From NCBI GenBank assembly GCA_964019695.1, contig OZ026524.1, positions 16,534,509 through 16,598,508 on the forward strand: a stretch of 64,000 nucleotides of DNA. The letters are read 5' to 3'. The DNA is from Loripinus fragilis. Its lineage: Eukaryota; Mollusca; Bivalvia; Lucinida; Lucinidae. A program made the translations under genes and the position numbers. Numbering within the stretch: the first letter of the stretch is position 1; every line of letters begins with the position of its first letter. Positions 46,650 through 58,220 of this stretch are shown here, in pieces. Below the pieces are notes generated by a model, which was not told the DNA's origin, made no database searches, and saw only the letters and a list, made by a program, of their open reading frames with translations.

Positions 46650-47411
46650 AAATATTGTGTTGTGAGGTTGTCCATTATGCTATACATGTCCCTGAAAAAA
46701 TACATAATTATATTATATTATGCAATAGGCTAATATATACACTCACAATGTATTTTAGTACATGAACAAAATTTGGAAAGATGCATTCATTTTCTAATAA
46801 ATAGTACATTTGGTCCTCAACTCAACACAACCTGTCTTCAGGGTTTCCAACAAAGCAAGACTCAAACCAGTCACCTCAGCTATAGAGACTTGCTAGAAAA
46901 TTGAAAATTTGCATGCAGCAAGTTTAGATTATGATACTTTCCATATGTTAATAACAAAGGCACTGGTCAGACTGTGTGGATGTGCAGGCTGGTCTGCACC
47001 TTTGTTGTTTGCAAACTTTCTTGGGTTGAGGCCTATATAAAAGCTACATTGCATTTCTCATGAACAGCGCAAATATAATAGATAAAAGATGCATTAATTT
47101 ATAAAAAAAAAGAATATTGATAAAAAAGATAAAAATTCGGGAACAAGTTTTAGCCTCAAAATCAAGGCATTTTGGCAGGATTTTTATCTTCTACAGATTG
47201 AACAGTCTTTAACTTTTATAATCAAGGGTCAGGGAGAAGTGAGAGTTTCTCTAAAACCTGTTTATTTTTCACAACTTTCCTCATTGAGATAAAACACACA
47301 CAAAATCATAACCATGAGGGCCCTGAGGAAAACATTTAAGTTGCTCACATGAGTTTTCGTTGCTACCTAGCATGCCTAAAACAAGTAGCCCAAAGGGAAT
47401 GATTGCTCTCC
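46650..47411. other. Non-coding stretch with a MITE-like fragment
   Basis: About 46830-47040 carries AACAAAGGCACTGGTCAGAC and GCAGGCTGGTCTGCACCTTT, a foldback related to sequence at about 35960-36040 and 51700-51830. No gene. Confidence 0.45.
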
Positions 47412-47988
47412 TGAATCTAATCCGGGCCTTCTCTGATGTTTAAGTGGCTTTTCCCTTTTGATATTTGCCACTAACATCAGAGTAACTCCTATAACGAAAA
47501 TCCAGAATTTTATTCACCTATCAAAAATTGGGTATTTTTACCAAAAATGTTGACAGTTGAATGATGTATTCATTAGATAACTGTTTAAAATGATAAAACT
47601 AATAAACATACAACTGAAAAATAAAAGAAGTTTCACTTTTTACGTGATTAATGGGAAATGATGGGTAATGAATATAGCTTAATCACCAGCTATATGTGTA
47701 CAGAGGGTAGGCTACAATAGGTGTGGATAATTTTCATCTTCGTAAGATTTAAATGAAAAATATCATTTAATTTTAGAGATAAATCATAACTCGACCCTTT
47801 TTTTAGCTTTTATGTCACAGATCTCTCATTCAATTACCATATTTTGCATTGAAAATGCCCAGCCACAACTGACTGGGAGAATTCTGGATTTTTGATAGCT
47901 ATGAAGTTGCTCTGACGGTAGTGGCAAATATCAAAATAAAGAAAAGCCACTAAAACTTTAGAGAAAACTCTGACTATCCTGAATCTAA
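47412..47988 (+). mobile_element. Inverted-repeat element with arms of about 110 bp
   Basis: Left arm CTGAATCTAATCCGGGCC, TGGCTTTTCCCTTTTGATAT, TTGCCACTA; right arm is its imperfect complement (TAGTGGCAAATATCAAAATA, AAAGCCACTAAAA, CTGAATCTAATA). The 76-residue minus-strand frame at 47834-48061 lies on the right arm and is not a gene. Confidence 0.7.
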
Positions 47989-48061
47989 TACACATTATTT
48001 TACAAAATTTGTCTTTGTGTAACACTTTATAAACATTATGCAAACTGAGATATTCAGCCAC

Positions 48062-49738
48062 CCAATAAGCTCTCAGATGTCAACTATGAAATAAAGGTCA
48101 TAAAAAGGTCAAAGGTTGGGTCACACCGTCTCTGAAGCAATGCCATTCACACATCACATGATCTTTCAGATGCAGAAATCACACATGGCTAAAGGTTTCC
48201 TTAGAAATACTGATATGGACACACCTCAATAAGCAATTGGTCCCCTTGGGCCCAATTGCTTCTCAAGGGAGGTCCATACGGCCCATGTGATAATGTTGAT
48301 AGCTAAAATTAGAAAAAGCAATATTGTCAGGACAGGATTTTCTGATCCAGACATAAGATATATTGAAATATGCTTGAACCATGGAATGTAGGATGAAGTT
48401 TGACAGGAAAGTCTGGACAGGATGACCCGCCCCTCCACTAGTGGCTCTATGGTTATGTCCAGCTGGACAAAGCATGATCAGAATGATAGGCTTCACAGAA
48501 TATATCAACTAGAATCTGGAATTCAGACAATACACATAGGGAAAATTGTTTATATCTTTTGTTTTGTAATACCCTGACAATTTTCATGTGGTAAAGAGCA
48601 GAGAATTTTTCTGAACACAGACATATTATGACGAAAAATATGACAGGGTATCTGCACTTAATTGACACAGTATTACAATTTGAATAATTTTCCTTGCTTC
48701 AGTTGCCTGTGTTATCCTAATACTGGTATGAAAATTCCCTGAACCCTTTCACCCCCTATTACTCTGATCATATAATGCCAGCTTGTCTATGGCTGAAATG
48801 TGTCAAACCAAGGTTTTGTCTTTATCAGTCACCTCTGTTGCACTTTTTGAATGTTGTCGATGATGTCAAATAACGCCATAATCGCTAGTTTGAAGAGTGA
48901 ATGAATTTGTTAACAGATAAATGGGATACCAGGTTCAGCTTTGCTTGGAGAGCACATGTTGAATTGCTGGGCAGAGCCTCATGATTCATACTAGTGTTCT
49001 TGAACCCTTGTCAAGTAAACTTGATATCAAAAGACACTCACCTTGTATTTTCTACATAATAAGACTCCATATGTTTCCTAATGAATTGTGTACTCTATGG
49101 TTAAGAATCCAGGAATGCTAAAAAATATTCCAAAACCGATAAACATTATTTTGTGCAGTAAACATCAAATTATCCATAAAAGCTCAAAACCTCTGGCCTT
49201 TACAGCCAAAATACTTTTCCGAACGACACCCAGAAATTGTTCCTCAAGTCACCTGATAGTGTACAAATGACCAATGCTACGTACCGGGACTACTATGTGA
49301 CAAAGTCCCGCAAACAAAATCACAAGTGTTCAATTTACGACAAGGTTTACCTTGCATTTAGTGGATTTAACTCTTTTCATGCTTGATAATTTTTCATGTG
49401 TTTTGTCATCGCCTGTTTTTTTGTTTCAAATCATCTTTTTCAAAAAATTCTTTCAGGAATGCCATCAGAGTGTCTAACAGTATGGATCCAGACAGGCCAG
49501 AATCATCGTGTCTGGCCTGATCTGGGTCCAAACTGTTTGCAAATTAAGGTTATCTGCAGACAACACTAGTAAACAAGAGATAAACATAGTAAAGTAGGCG
49601 TGGTTTTTGGAAATGATTTAGAATTGTTGAGATTAAAATGCATATGCAGAGATGACAGTGAACCATGAAATATAGGTCAGAGTTGCCTACATTATTCTGA
49701 GGTCAAACTTGATTCATTCTAGTTAAATCAGCCCCACT
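48062..49738. other. Non-coding stretch (possible intron)
   Basis: Contains a hairpin AAGCAATTGG...CCAATTGCTT (48232-48262) and an FB3 copy at about 49480-49548. If the minus-strand gene continues, this is intron; no further exon was recognised. Confidence 0.4.
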
Positions 49739-49740
49739 TA

Positions 49741-49928
49741 AAGTAAAATCTGTGTAAAACGGCCACTGAAAAATAGACAAAACATAGATCTTTATGACAA
49801 ACACTAGGTTAATGAAGGTTAATTGCAGAACACTCACCTAAAACTTTTGACCTGCATTAAGCGATAATTGGTCTTGAAACCCAATTTGTGTTCTTTTTGA
49901 CAGTTTCTGTTTTACATAGGTTTTACTG
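49741..49928 (-). mobile_element. MITE T4, copy 2, abutting a splice donor
   Basis: Ends AAGTAAAATCTGTGTAAAAC and its inverse (CAGTAAAACCTATGTAAAAC on the minus strand), flanked by TA at 49739-49740 and 49929-49930. Its right end is six bases from the exon boundary at 49936. Confidence 0.75.
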
Positions 49929-49935
49929 TACTTAC

Positions 49936-50897
49936 AAATATGCCATGTCAAAGGTGCCTTTCTGCTTATTTGCCTGTGAGCGCTTCCTTCTCTTTCTGTA
50001 TGGATGAAACTGTCTTGCATCTGGATGAGGATGAAATGATCTTGGTGGCGGCTCTTGGAAATTAGAATGACATTGTCTTGAACCTTGATTTCCATAATGA
50101 AGTTGAAATTGTCCTGTATTTGCAATTTCAAAATCAGGACCAAACTCAAAATTAACATGAAACTGTCCAGTTTCTTCAGTTTCAAAAACTTGTTTTTCAA
50201 AATCGTGATTAAATCGTTCAGCACTTCGAGCATCTTCCAAATCAGGATCAAACAGTTCGGCACCTTGAGCAGCTTCATAATCTGAATGGAACGGTTCTGT
50301 GTTATCATAATTATCATGATTGGGATGAAAATGACATGGATCTTGATTATCGAAACCCAAGAATAATTGTCCTCTGTCTTCAGTTTCTAAATCTGGATGA
50401 AATTTTCTTGTATTTTCATCTGGAAAACCTGGATACAAATGCCCAGAATTTTCATTGGCAAACTCTGGCTGAAATTGCTCAGCATATTCATTTACAAACT
50501 CAGGCTGGAATTGTTCAGAATATTCACCACCAAACTCAGGATGGTACTGTTCAGAATATTCACCACCAAACTCAGGCTGGAACTGTCCAGAAATGTGTTC
50601 ATTTCCAAAAGTTGGATAGAAGTGACTCTGACTTTCAAATTCAGGAAGGATTGGTTCTGAATGTTGATTCTCAATGGGTGGAAAGAAATATGGGGGTTCA
50701 AGATTATGGTCAAAGGGTCTTTCAATCTGTTGTTTAAACATAGAATTAAACCATCTTGCATCTCGTTTCCGAAAATTACGATTGAGAGGTCTGGAACCCC
50801 CTTTTTTAAATTTTTGATGGACTTTTTCCTTCTGTTTTCCGGAGTTAGGCTGTACTTTACTTGTGATGTCAATGAGAGGTGATGGCTTGGTTCTAGT
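49936..50897 (-). CDS. Exon 2 of an unknown gene; 12-residue repeat protein
   Basis: Internal exon of 962 bases. The acceptor is TGTTTGTTTTCAG (AG at 50899-50898) and the donor GTAAGTA starts at 49935, leaving phase 2. The frame is open throughout. It begins TRTKPSPLIDITSKVQPN, then a basic stretch, then about 15 tandem degenerate 12-residue repeats with consensus near Q-F-x-P-E-F-x-N-E-Y-x-x (for example QFQPEFGGEYSE and QYHPEFGGEYSE). It closes with PYRKRRKRSQANKQK, a likely nuclear localisation signal. The repeats are acidic and aromatic, with no predicted membrane segment. I do not recognise the family. Further exons must lie below 49936 but were not found. Confidence 0.75.
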
Positions 50898-51029
50898 CTG
50901 AAAACAAACAGTACATGTATCAGAAGAATTTTATGGGCTTTATTGCTAGACTAACACATTGGGTGAAATATAAAAATTTACAAAATCCTAAACTGTATAA
51001 ATTCCAATCTTAAAATGTGCAATTTCACA

Positions 51030-51215
51030 ATGCAATGTCTTGTGTTTGTCATGCTTTTGTGTCTGTTCATTGCTGCCTTGTGGTCACCTGAAGGGAAAGG
51101 GCTGACCTCTTGGCTCTTGCTTGTGATGTTAATTGTGATTTTGTTATTTTCCCATTTGGTATCCTGGGACAGGTGTGGTACTGGATTGTATTGATTCCTG
51201 ATCTTTGCTGTCTTT
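51030..51215 (+). mobile_element. Naiad family B 3'-UTR fragment
   Basis: TTGTGGTCACCTGAAGGGAA, AGGGCTGACCTCTTGGCTCT and GGTGTGGTACTGGATTGTAT match the family-B 3' region at 17467-17640. It lies in intron 1 of the minus-strand gene, antisense to it. Confidence 0.8.
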
Positions 51216-51239
51216 CTTACCTTGCCTACATATATCAAC

Positions 51240-51400
51240 ACTGTTCAAGTTAAAATGGTCAATTGTCTTAGATTAACTGAAAATACATCAGGGAAGCTAA
51301 TACAATCTGCCTAATTCAGTATTTTGAGGTTGACTTTTTTTTTTGAAAGACAGCCTCAAAATCCTGAAATCAGGTATAACCGTGTTCCTGAACAGCAGTC
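51240..51400 (+). repeat. Interspersed repeat with hairpin, copy 1
   Basis: AATGGTCAATTGTCTTAGA, TCAGGGAAGCTAATACAATC and a GAGGTTGACTT/AAGACAGCCTC hairpin. A second copy is at 63555-63690. Confidence 0.65.
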
Positions 51401-51504
51401 AGACATTACTGGTAAATACTGGCTGTGTGTTAGATTCACCATTTATTTAATTTAATTTAGTGGTCCATTTGGTAAGAAATGCCTGTGAAGTATTTGTGAA
51501 CACT

Positions 51505-51617
51505 GGTTTGTTTGATTTCATTCTTAACGTCCCAATCAGCAATTTTCATTTATATCGGGTAGGTCTTCCTGGGTTGAACCAGTACTTGCTCAAAGACACA
51601 ACACAGTTACGCCTGTG
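51505..51617 (-). mobile_element. tRNA-derived SINE, family 1, truncated
   Basis: TTTGTTTGATTTCATTCTTA, CTTCCTGGGTTGAACCAGTA and CTTGCTCAAAGACACAACAC; the tRNA head is lost. Within intron 1. Confidence 0.75.
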
Positions 51618-51639
51618 TTGTGAACACTGGCATACTAAA

Positions 51640-53630
51640 TCCTGAGAACATTAACCCATGCTACCTGTCTTCATGGTTTGGGACCAGGTAAGGCTCAAAC
51701 ATGCCTGCTCAGCTACAGAGACTAGCTAGAATATTGAAACCTTGTATGCAGCAAGTTATTGAAATTCAGATAATATACGTTACAGAGAGTGAATAAAAAG
51801 GCACTGATCAGACTGCTCACATTCAAAGACAGATTTTCTCATAACACCAATAGTCCAATACATCTATACACAGCGTCAGAAGTTAAGCACTACCCAAACA
51901 ATTTTTTTCAGCTAATTTTTTCAAAAGAACAGTAAATTTGTAAAATATTATTACCCAAGTCTTTCCTAGGTCTGTCACACCTGTCAGAATGTCATTTGAT
52001 ACTTTTGCTAAAGCTCTACAGTGTCCTATATACACCAACCACTATTTTGGGGGTATACCCTTAAAAGTGTCATAGCCGAACGCAAAGTGATTCCATTTAA
52101 TTCACATTAACACGAAAATAAACTTGACCTATTTTTCAGGCTAAAGCCAAAAGGGTTCTGGCAAACTCAAGGTTTCTAGCTACATGTAGTTACATGTACA
52201 AAGATAGTGGTTTATAATTTTTGTGTTTTCAATATATAACATGTCATTCTTTACACCTCAATGTCTTTTGTTCTATCAAAGATACTAATCTGAAATTTAC
52301 AGACAGAACATGTTTTTGGTTTTGTAATAATATGACACTAACAATTTTCATCTCGAAGCAGTATGAAAATGCCATTATGGGACAGTGAATAAGGATATTT
52401 TTAGGGGTAAGTGTGCATTTGCCATTCCTAGTCGTTAACATGAATGCAAATGGAATCAATTTTTGCTATAAATTGTCACCACTTTATCTAATTTCATAAA
52501 TATAACAAGATTAAATTAATATTTAGAAATTTTCTCTGTTTTTTCTCGGAAAATATTTATGCAGTGCTTAACTCTTGATGTTGTGTATAATATGTATATA
52601 TACTTAGGGCCAAAAGTAACTTTACACTGTTATTATACATACCTTTTCTGGGTATTGGTGAGTGGTAATTTAAATGTGTTTAATTCATAGTTAAGTTCAA
52701 TCAATAATCCATATGACCTTTTAAATTTCATGTTGTTGCTGTCATAAATGCAACCACAATGCCCTAATGAAAGAAGCAAGGGGGCAAAATAAACTTTTCC
52801 AAAACGCATCACTTTTGATGTGTTACTGTAGCTTTGCAATTGGACACTTTTTAATTTTAAAGAACCAGTCTGAAAGACAGGCTATTGAGTTGTTGTTTAA
52901 AGTTCAAATACGCCTGGATCACCCTTCCAGTAACACAAATTAGAGTTGTGTTTTTACGTACATACCCCTTTTTGTGAACTTAACAATGCTTTCAATGGAA
53001 TTTCCCATAAGAAATTGTTTGCCGTTTTTCTTCCAAACCGATGGGAATTTTTTATCAGATTATCTCGTCACATACTCAGGGCAGAAGTCCCAACAAGTCG
53101 CTGGTAAAAAAATGCTTATGCCATCTGAGATAAAGCTTTTAGCAGGGACTAAAATTTACTATTGTTTTAATTCAAAGGGAGATAATTTCAAAGTGAACCA
53201 ACTTTAAAATGCTGCCAAAAACAAACTATACGCCAGAGACAGAATGTCTTGCAGTACTTTTAATTTGCAATCAATGGCCTTAAAAAAGCGTGTTCAAATC
53301 TTAGGTTTACATTGGATTTTGTTAGGAAATGCTGATTTTGTGCTTTTAATGAAAGCACAGATAACTTGAAAGAAGATTAATTTACCTAAGTTGTTTTTTC
53401 GTGAATTGGGACAGGGCGGGAACTAGCAACTCATTGCAATATTTAATTTGGTTAAACTCAAAAGCAGTAAAGATATATTCGATAGTTCAAAGTGTAAAGT
53501 TACTTTTGGCTTTAAGTATATAAAGCAGCATCAACATGTATTCTAGGATTTCAAAATGAAAGAGGTTCTAAAATTAATGGAGTACTATAAAACACTTGGT
53601 TGGCATATTTATTTGGTGCTATTGGTGGTA
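51640..53630. other. Non-coding intron sequence
   Basis: Most of intron 1. A relic like the 46830-47040 foldback is at about 51655-51830. No other feature is recognised. Confidence 0.45.
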
Positions 53631-53631
53631 A

Positions 53632-53772
53632 TTGTTTGTTTGATTTGATTCTTTACGTCCCATCAACAATATTTCAGTTAAACAGGGATGGGTCTTCCTG
53701 GGTTGAACCAGTACTAAGCTAGGATAAATGTGTCTTGCTCAAGGACCACAACGCAGTGACGCCGGTGAGGCT
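53632..53772 (-). mobile_element. tRNA-derived SINE, family 1, plus partial second copy
   Basis: GTTTGTTTGATTTGATTCTT to GACGCCGGTGAGGCTC, lacking the tRNA head. A further fragment with TGTGTCTTGCTCAAGGAAAC and GAGGCTCAAACCCGTAACCA follows at about 53828-53900. Confidence 0.8.
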
Positions 53773-53949
53773 CTATTGGTGGTAATATAAGAATCCATCA
53801 TGAGTCAGTATCAAGTACTCTGCAGGGATTAATGTGTCTTGCTCAAGGAAACAAAGCAGTGCTGCCATCGAGGCTCAAACCCGTAACCACACTCTCATAG
53901 GGCCAGTTATGCAAAAAAAAAAAAAGCGTTAAATTGCAATTATTTGCTT

Positions 53950-54030
53950 AGCCATGTCTCATCGAGACGGTTCTTTTGAGAACCCACAACATATGTTTTG
54001 GTTGAGAAATAAGAAAAATAATTTTCAGTT
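53950..54030 (+). mobile_element. Foldback element FB1, right half
   Basis: GTCTCATCGAGACGGTTCTT, then TTGAGAACCCACAACATATG and TTTTGGTTGAGAAATAAGAA. Only one arm and the centre remain. Confidence 0.7.
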
Positions 54031-54319
54031 ACACACTCTAATCTGGGCGGCTGACTCTACCACTAAGCCACCAGGCTCTCTAAGAAGAAGGATATTTTGG
54101 TACTTTAGCAGTGTTTCCACTGCATTTTTGGGTGGAATCAGGTTAAACATGCAAGAATACTGATGAAACATGTTTCTGTCATTGCATAAATTAGTATTTG
54201 CCTGGTCGTTCAGGAGATGTTTGACTACTTGGCCCAGCTGCCTCATGTTCAAACAGCTGTCTCCTGTTCCAAGTTGTGTTAGTGCATCAAAACAATGTAC
54301 AGGTATGATCCTTGTATTG

Positions 54320-54523
54320 TTAACTCATTACTCCATAGACTATTTTTAGATCATGACATCATTTTCTGTTTTTAGACATTTAAGTTAAGTCTTTTATACT
54401 TTTGAAATATTCTGGAAAATGGAGCATTTGCTCCAAAAAAGCAAATGCTCCATTTCCAAAATATTTTCATACACATGATATTTCAAAGGCGTCAAAAGGC
54501 GTTATTATGGAGTAAAGGGTTAA
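54320..54523 (+). mobile_element. TTAA-flanked MITE beside exon 1
   Basis: Ends TTAACTCATTACTCCATA and TATGGAGTAAAGGGTTAA, with an internal hairpin (AAATGGAGCATTTGCT / AGCAAATGCTCCATTT). TTAA ends suggest piggyBac-type mobilisation. Its edge is only about 10 bp inside the intron from the exon 1 donor. Confidence 0.75.
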
Positions 54524-54534
54524 ATTACATGTAC

Positions 54535-54876
54535 CTTTACTGATTGTTTTCCAGTAAGCTGTTTGCTTATGCCAGGCCCACTGTTTTCTTTAGAATCTTC
54601 ACTAGAGTTCTTGTCATGGCCAATATCTTCATTGTGTGTCTCATTTGAACTTTTTTTGTCTTCTATTTTGACTGTATCTAAATTCTTTGCCGGTGGACAC
54701 TGTGAAATGGTGACTATAATGTTGGCCTCTTTAGGCTCAGCATTCTTTTTCTGGGTCTCAACTGACCTTTTTGTATCTTCTTTTTTGACTGTATCCAAAT
54801 TCTTTGCCGGTGGATGCTCTGAGACGGTGACTGTAATGTTAGTTTCTGTTGATTCAACATTTTTGTGTTCAGACAT
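54535..54876 (-). CDS. Exon 1 (first coding exon) of the 12-residue-repeat gene
   Basis: Starts at MSEHKNVESTE (ATG at 54876-54874; the upstream frame closes at a TGA within about 55 bases) and ends ...LTGKQSVK at a donor AAG|GTACATG (GT at 54534-54533), phase 0, matching the phase-0 start of exon 2. 114 residues, highly charged and low in complexity, with an internal duplication: EHPPAKNLDTVKKEDTKRS and QCPPAKNLDTVKIEDKKSS. The two-exon model, joined by a 3.6-kb intron, rests on phase, strand and composition, not on transcript evidence. Confidence 0.6.
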
Positions 54877-55315
54877 GATTATCCTTTGTTCAAGTATTAG
54901 AACACTATTATATCCATAAACCAGTAATATTCAAAATGGATATATTCAAAGCATGGCAGTATGTGAATTTTGTGCACACCTTTCAATGGGTTACATTTAG
55001 ATCTAAATTAAAATGTTTAAAATTTTAGGAAAAATCTTATGTATCTCTATAGATCATCAGCACATTCGATGGAACTTCTATCTACATGTAGAGTTTTGAG
55101 CTATTATTTATGGTTTGTTCATAAACATTTAAACCTTTGGAGCTTCATCTCAGCAAGAAAGCTCCTTGCAGTTATCTCTGTAGCTGGAACACATCTGTAT
55201 GTAGGAGCCTCATTTTGTGAATTCTGTCGGATAAAATAATATAAGAGTTACATGTAAGTCCTTAACATCTAATACATAAACCCTTTGATGATCAAAAACC
55301 TCTAAACAGAAACCT

Positions 55316-55385
55316 TGGCAAACAGCGATGACCAAGATGAATTGCCACATGATGCAGCATTTCATCAGGGTCTACACTGTTTGCT
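55316..55385 (+). repeat. Foldback FB3 copy
   Basis: GGCAAACAGCGATGACCAAG at the left and TCATCAGGGTCTACACTGTT (then TGC) at the right around GCCACATGATGCAGC. Confidence 0.65.
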
Positions 55386-55582
55386 AAGACAATCTCAATC
55401 TTCAGAGAAAGAAATGCAATATTTTTGGAAATTATAACCTGTGACCCCTCAATATATACAATGGACCATCATGGCATAACTGTATCAAACTTTATGGGAA
55501 ATTCCATTGGTCCAAAAAGAATTAAATGAATAGATTTTATTGTTGAACTATAAAACTCGAGAATTATAAGGGTTTTACAATA

Positions 55583-55778
55583 CACACACCGGATAGGTGA
55601 CAATCGAAAACGTCAATACTATCGGCCAATGTAGATCAAATATGGTTAGAAACAGAGTTTTTGATTGTCATTTGTCTCCCCACTATGACAAATGACAATC
55701 AAAAACACTGTTTCTATTGATTTTAATCTGCGTTTGTCGATTGTCAGAGCATTTTCAATTGCCGCCTATCCGGTGTGA
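55583..55778 (+). mobile_element. TA-flanked MITE (CACACCGGATAGG)
   Basis: Ends CACACACCGGATAGGTGACA and CGCCTATCCGGTGTGA, with TA at 55581-55582 and 55779-55780. Inner hairpin GATTGTCATTTGTC / GACAAATGACAATC. Confidence 0.8.
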
Positions 55779-55780
55779 TA

Positions 55781-56414
55781 GAGGATGAGACTAGGAAAGT
55801 TGTCCTGGATAAACATACACATTGTATACCCTAAGTTTGGATAAACAAATGTTTTGAGTGTAAAATTGTTCATACACCTAAGGAATCTTCTATCGCATAC
55901 ACTTTTGTTTTGACATTTTCTTGAAAACTTAAATTTTGAATTAAAAAATACTTTGGAATACATTAGAACAATGTTTTCCAGTAATGCAGAGACAACTGAT
56001 TTAGAACATTCAAAAAATTGAAGTTTGAGTTGAAAACTTCAAAAAAAGAAAGTCGCAAATTTACCATTTCTCAAACAAATCAATACGGAAAACAGTATAG
56101 CATTTTGTCAATGTATTCATATTATTTATGAGACATGAATTATTTTCAAAAGTAAGTCAGTCTGTATTCTATTATTTATAAAACAGAAAAATCATCCAGC
56201 TTCTACCTTCAGCTACATCTATTAAATTGGTGTCAAAACACACACACACACAGAAGTAATTAAAAACAATGCATATGTACTTGATTGGTTTTCGATCAGT
56301 TTAGCAGGATGGCCATGGAAAAACATTTATTCTACAAGATTACTGCAGTGCCCAGCTGATGGTACTTACAGTGTGGATTTTTATAAGTTGAACTGAGCAA
56401 ATGCACATAAAAAG
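55781..56414. other. Non-coding stretch
   Basis: No gene; a short (CA) run at about 56238-56253. Confidence 0.4.
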
Positions 56415-57052
56415 GTAAATGAGTATGACCAGGAAATGTCACAAATAAACACTGCAGACCAACCCACGTCACAATGAGGAAAAGACACAGAACACTAACA
56501 GTCAAGTGACATTTAAAGACAACAAAAGTGAGATGAATGCAAAACTAGAAACAATACTAAGTATTGCACAACAAAACAGGGACCAAACATGACCCCTAAA
56601 AAACAATGGAGGCAACAATAAACAATTAATCAACAACGGCTTACTGTCAGATCCTACTTCTATGATATTGTACCTATGTAAAAGTGATTGATCAAATAAA
56701 ATATGTTTAAACCAACAACAGAATGGTCAGCCGAAGTCACTCAGGGCTTTTATTCATTTTACTGCCAAATATTCGCCCTAGTGCCCTATTCTGCTGTTGT
56801 CAAACCAGAAAAAAATGTTTAACTCGTTTGGAGGCTACCTTTCTTATCCAATGTATCATCAAGTGTTAAAAATCAAATTTATAAACATACTGCGACGAAA
56901 CAAAGAGAATGACTCTCAACTCACAGACAGTTAGAGCTAAAGAAAAACCAAGTTGAGCCACAGTGAGCTCAGCCAAAGACAAACATCAAGCACTGACCCA
57001 CCGATGAAAAGTTTTATGCCAGTGTCGTAATGGAGTCTAGAGTCTCACCCAC
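56415..57052 (-). mobile_element. Naiad family A-related 3'-end copy, diverged
   Basis: Starts GAGTATGACCAGGAAATGTC and runs to the codons before the stop (about 57015-57050, GGAGTCTAGAGTCTCACCCA). It is the oldest of the three family-A 3' ends. Interrupted at about 56651-56715 by sequence ending ATAAAATATGTTTAAACC, the 3' end of the LINE at 12508-15322. Confidence 0.75.
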
Positions 57053-57417
57053 CATGATTAATGCATCTCTCACAAATTTATAAAATGACATTTTTCATTT
57101 TTCAGCATGACATATGAAATTAAAATTGCCTCACGACAAATGATATTAAAATTGCCTCACTTAATTTGCAGACTTGAGCCTAAATTCCAATTGTTGTGAC
57201 TTTCGATTTAGACCCTTTCAAATTAAATAAGCTGTATTTTAATGCCCAAGGTATTGTTCCGAAACTTTCACACATGATGTGAATAATATTGCATTTTTGC
57301 TTAACAACAGAATATTAAACAAAAATAACATAATTAAGCTTTTGTAGTAAATTGTTTACTGCATGCGTTAGAAGATTCGGAATCCTTAAGTATATTTTCA
57401 TCCCCAGTTTTAGCATT

Positions 57418-57540
57418 ATGTTTTAGGTACAAAAGAACCATCTCATTGAGACAGTTCTCTTATGTACCCACAGCATTATGTTTTGGATGGGATTCCAGGG
57501 AAATAAGAAAATTATTTTTTTGGTACACACTCTTAACTGA
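57418..57540 (+). mobile_element. Foldback element FB1, copy 5
   Basis: AGGTACAAAAGAACCATCTC, centre ATTGAGACAG, then TTATGTACCCACAGCATTAT. Confidence 0.7.
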
Positions 57541-57616
57541 TAAAATCGTGACTATTCTCTTCCACGGGTTCAAATACTATTATCAGCATGTACTTTCAAC
57601 TTGTCTATGCCTATGT

Positions 57617-57915
57617 AGTTTATTTGTTTGTTGTGTTGCTTTACGTGCCAAGTCAACAGCTATGGTCATGACGGTCAATTCATCTAACCAGACCTTTTCC
57701 TGGGCAAGCTTGAACAAGCGGTTAACCAGTACTTCATGCACATACTTTCGCTTGTAACTGACATCAACCCTTCTTGAATGATTCAGCGGAAGGGAGGAGA
57801 AATTGACCGTAGAAATAATTTCATGATCAATCTCCACGAAAGTATGGAACTAGGCCGAGATCAAACTCACAACTCCTGGATAAGCGGTCAGACACGCCTC
57901 TGTAGCCAGACACGT
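57617..57915 (-). mobile_element. tRNA-derived SINE, family 2, copy 2
   Basis: Matches 42814-43136: TTGCTTTACGTGCCAAGTCA, AACAAGCGGTTAACCAGTAC, GATTCAGCGGAAGGGAGGAG, CATGATCAATCTCCACGAAA. The box regions have more substitutions. Confidence 0.85.
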
Positions 57916-58220
57916 TAATGTCCATGTAGTATGACACTCAGCCTTGACCATTATGTCTCAGGTGACCAAGAAAAAAATTAGATAGAATGATATCAACAGA
58001 AAGAAGTTATTCACGGTATAATTAGAATGTACAGATATAATAAATAAGATTTAAATGAGCCGTGGCATGGGATTTCCAACAATGTGGTATGTGCGACCAG
58101 CAAAGCTTCAGACCAACCTGCGCATACACACAGTCTGATCATAGCCTTTGCTTGAATAATAGATGACTGTTAAGCTACTGACTGGACATAATTTGGAGTT
58201 TCTAAGCTTAAAGCTGCATA

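Noticed and set aside
47834..48061. 75-residue minus-strand frame as a downstream exon of the repeat-protein gene
   Set aside because: It is one arm of an inverted-repeat element and has no convincing splice signals in phase.
49088..49270. Other short frames in 28-49 kb as genes
   Set aside because: All are 60-120 codons, lack conserved motifs and are within the length expected by chance for AT-rich DNA.
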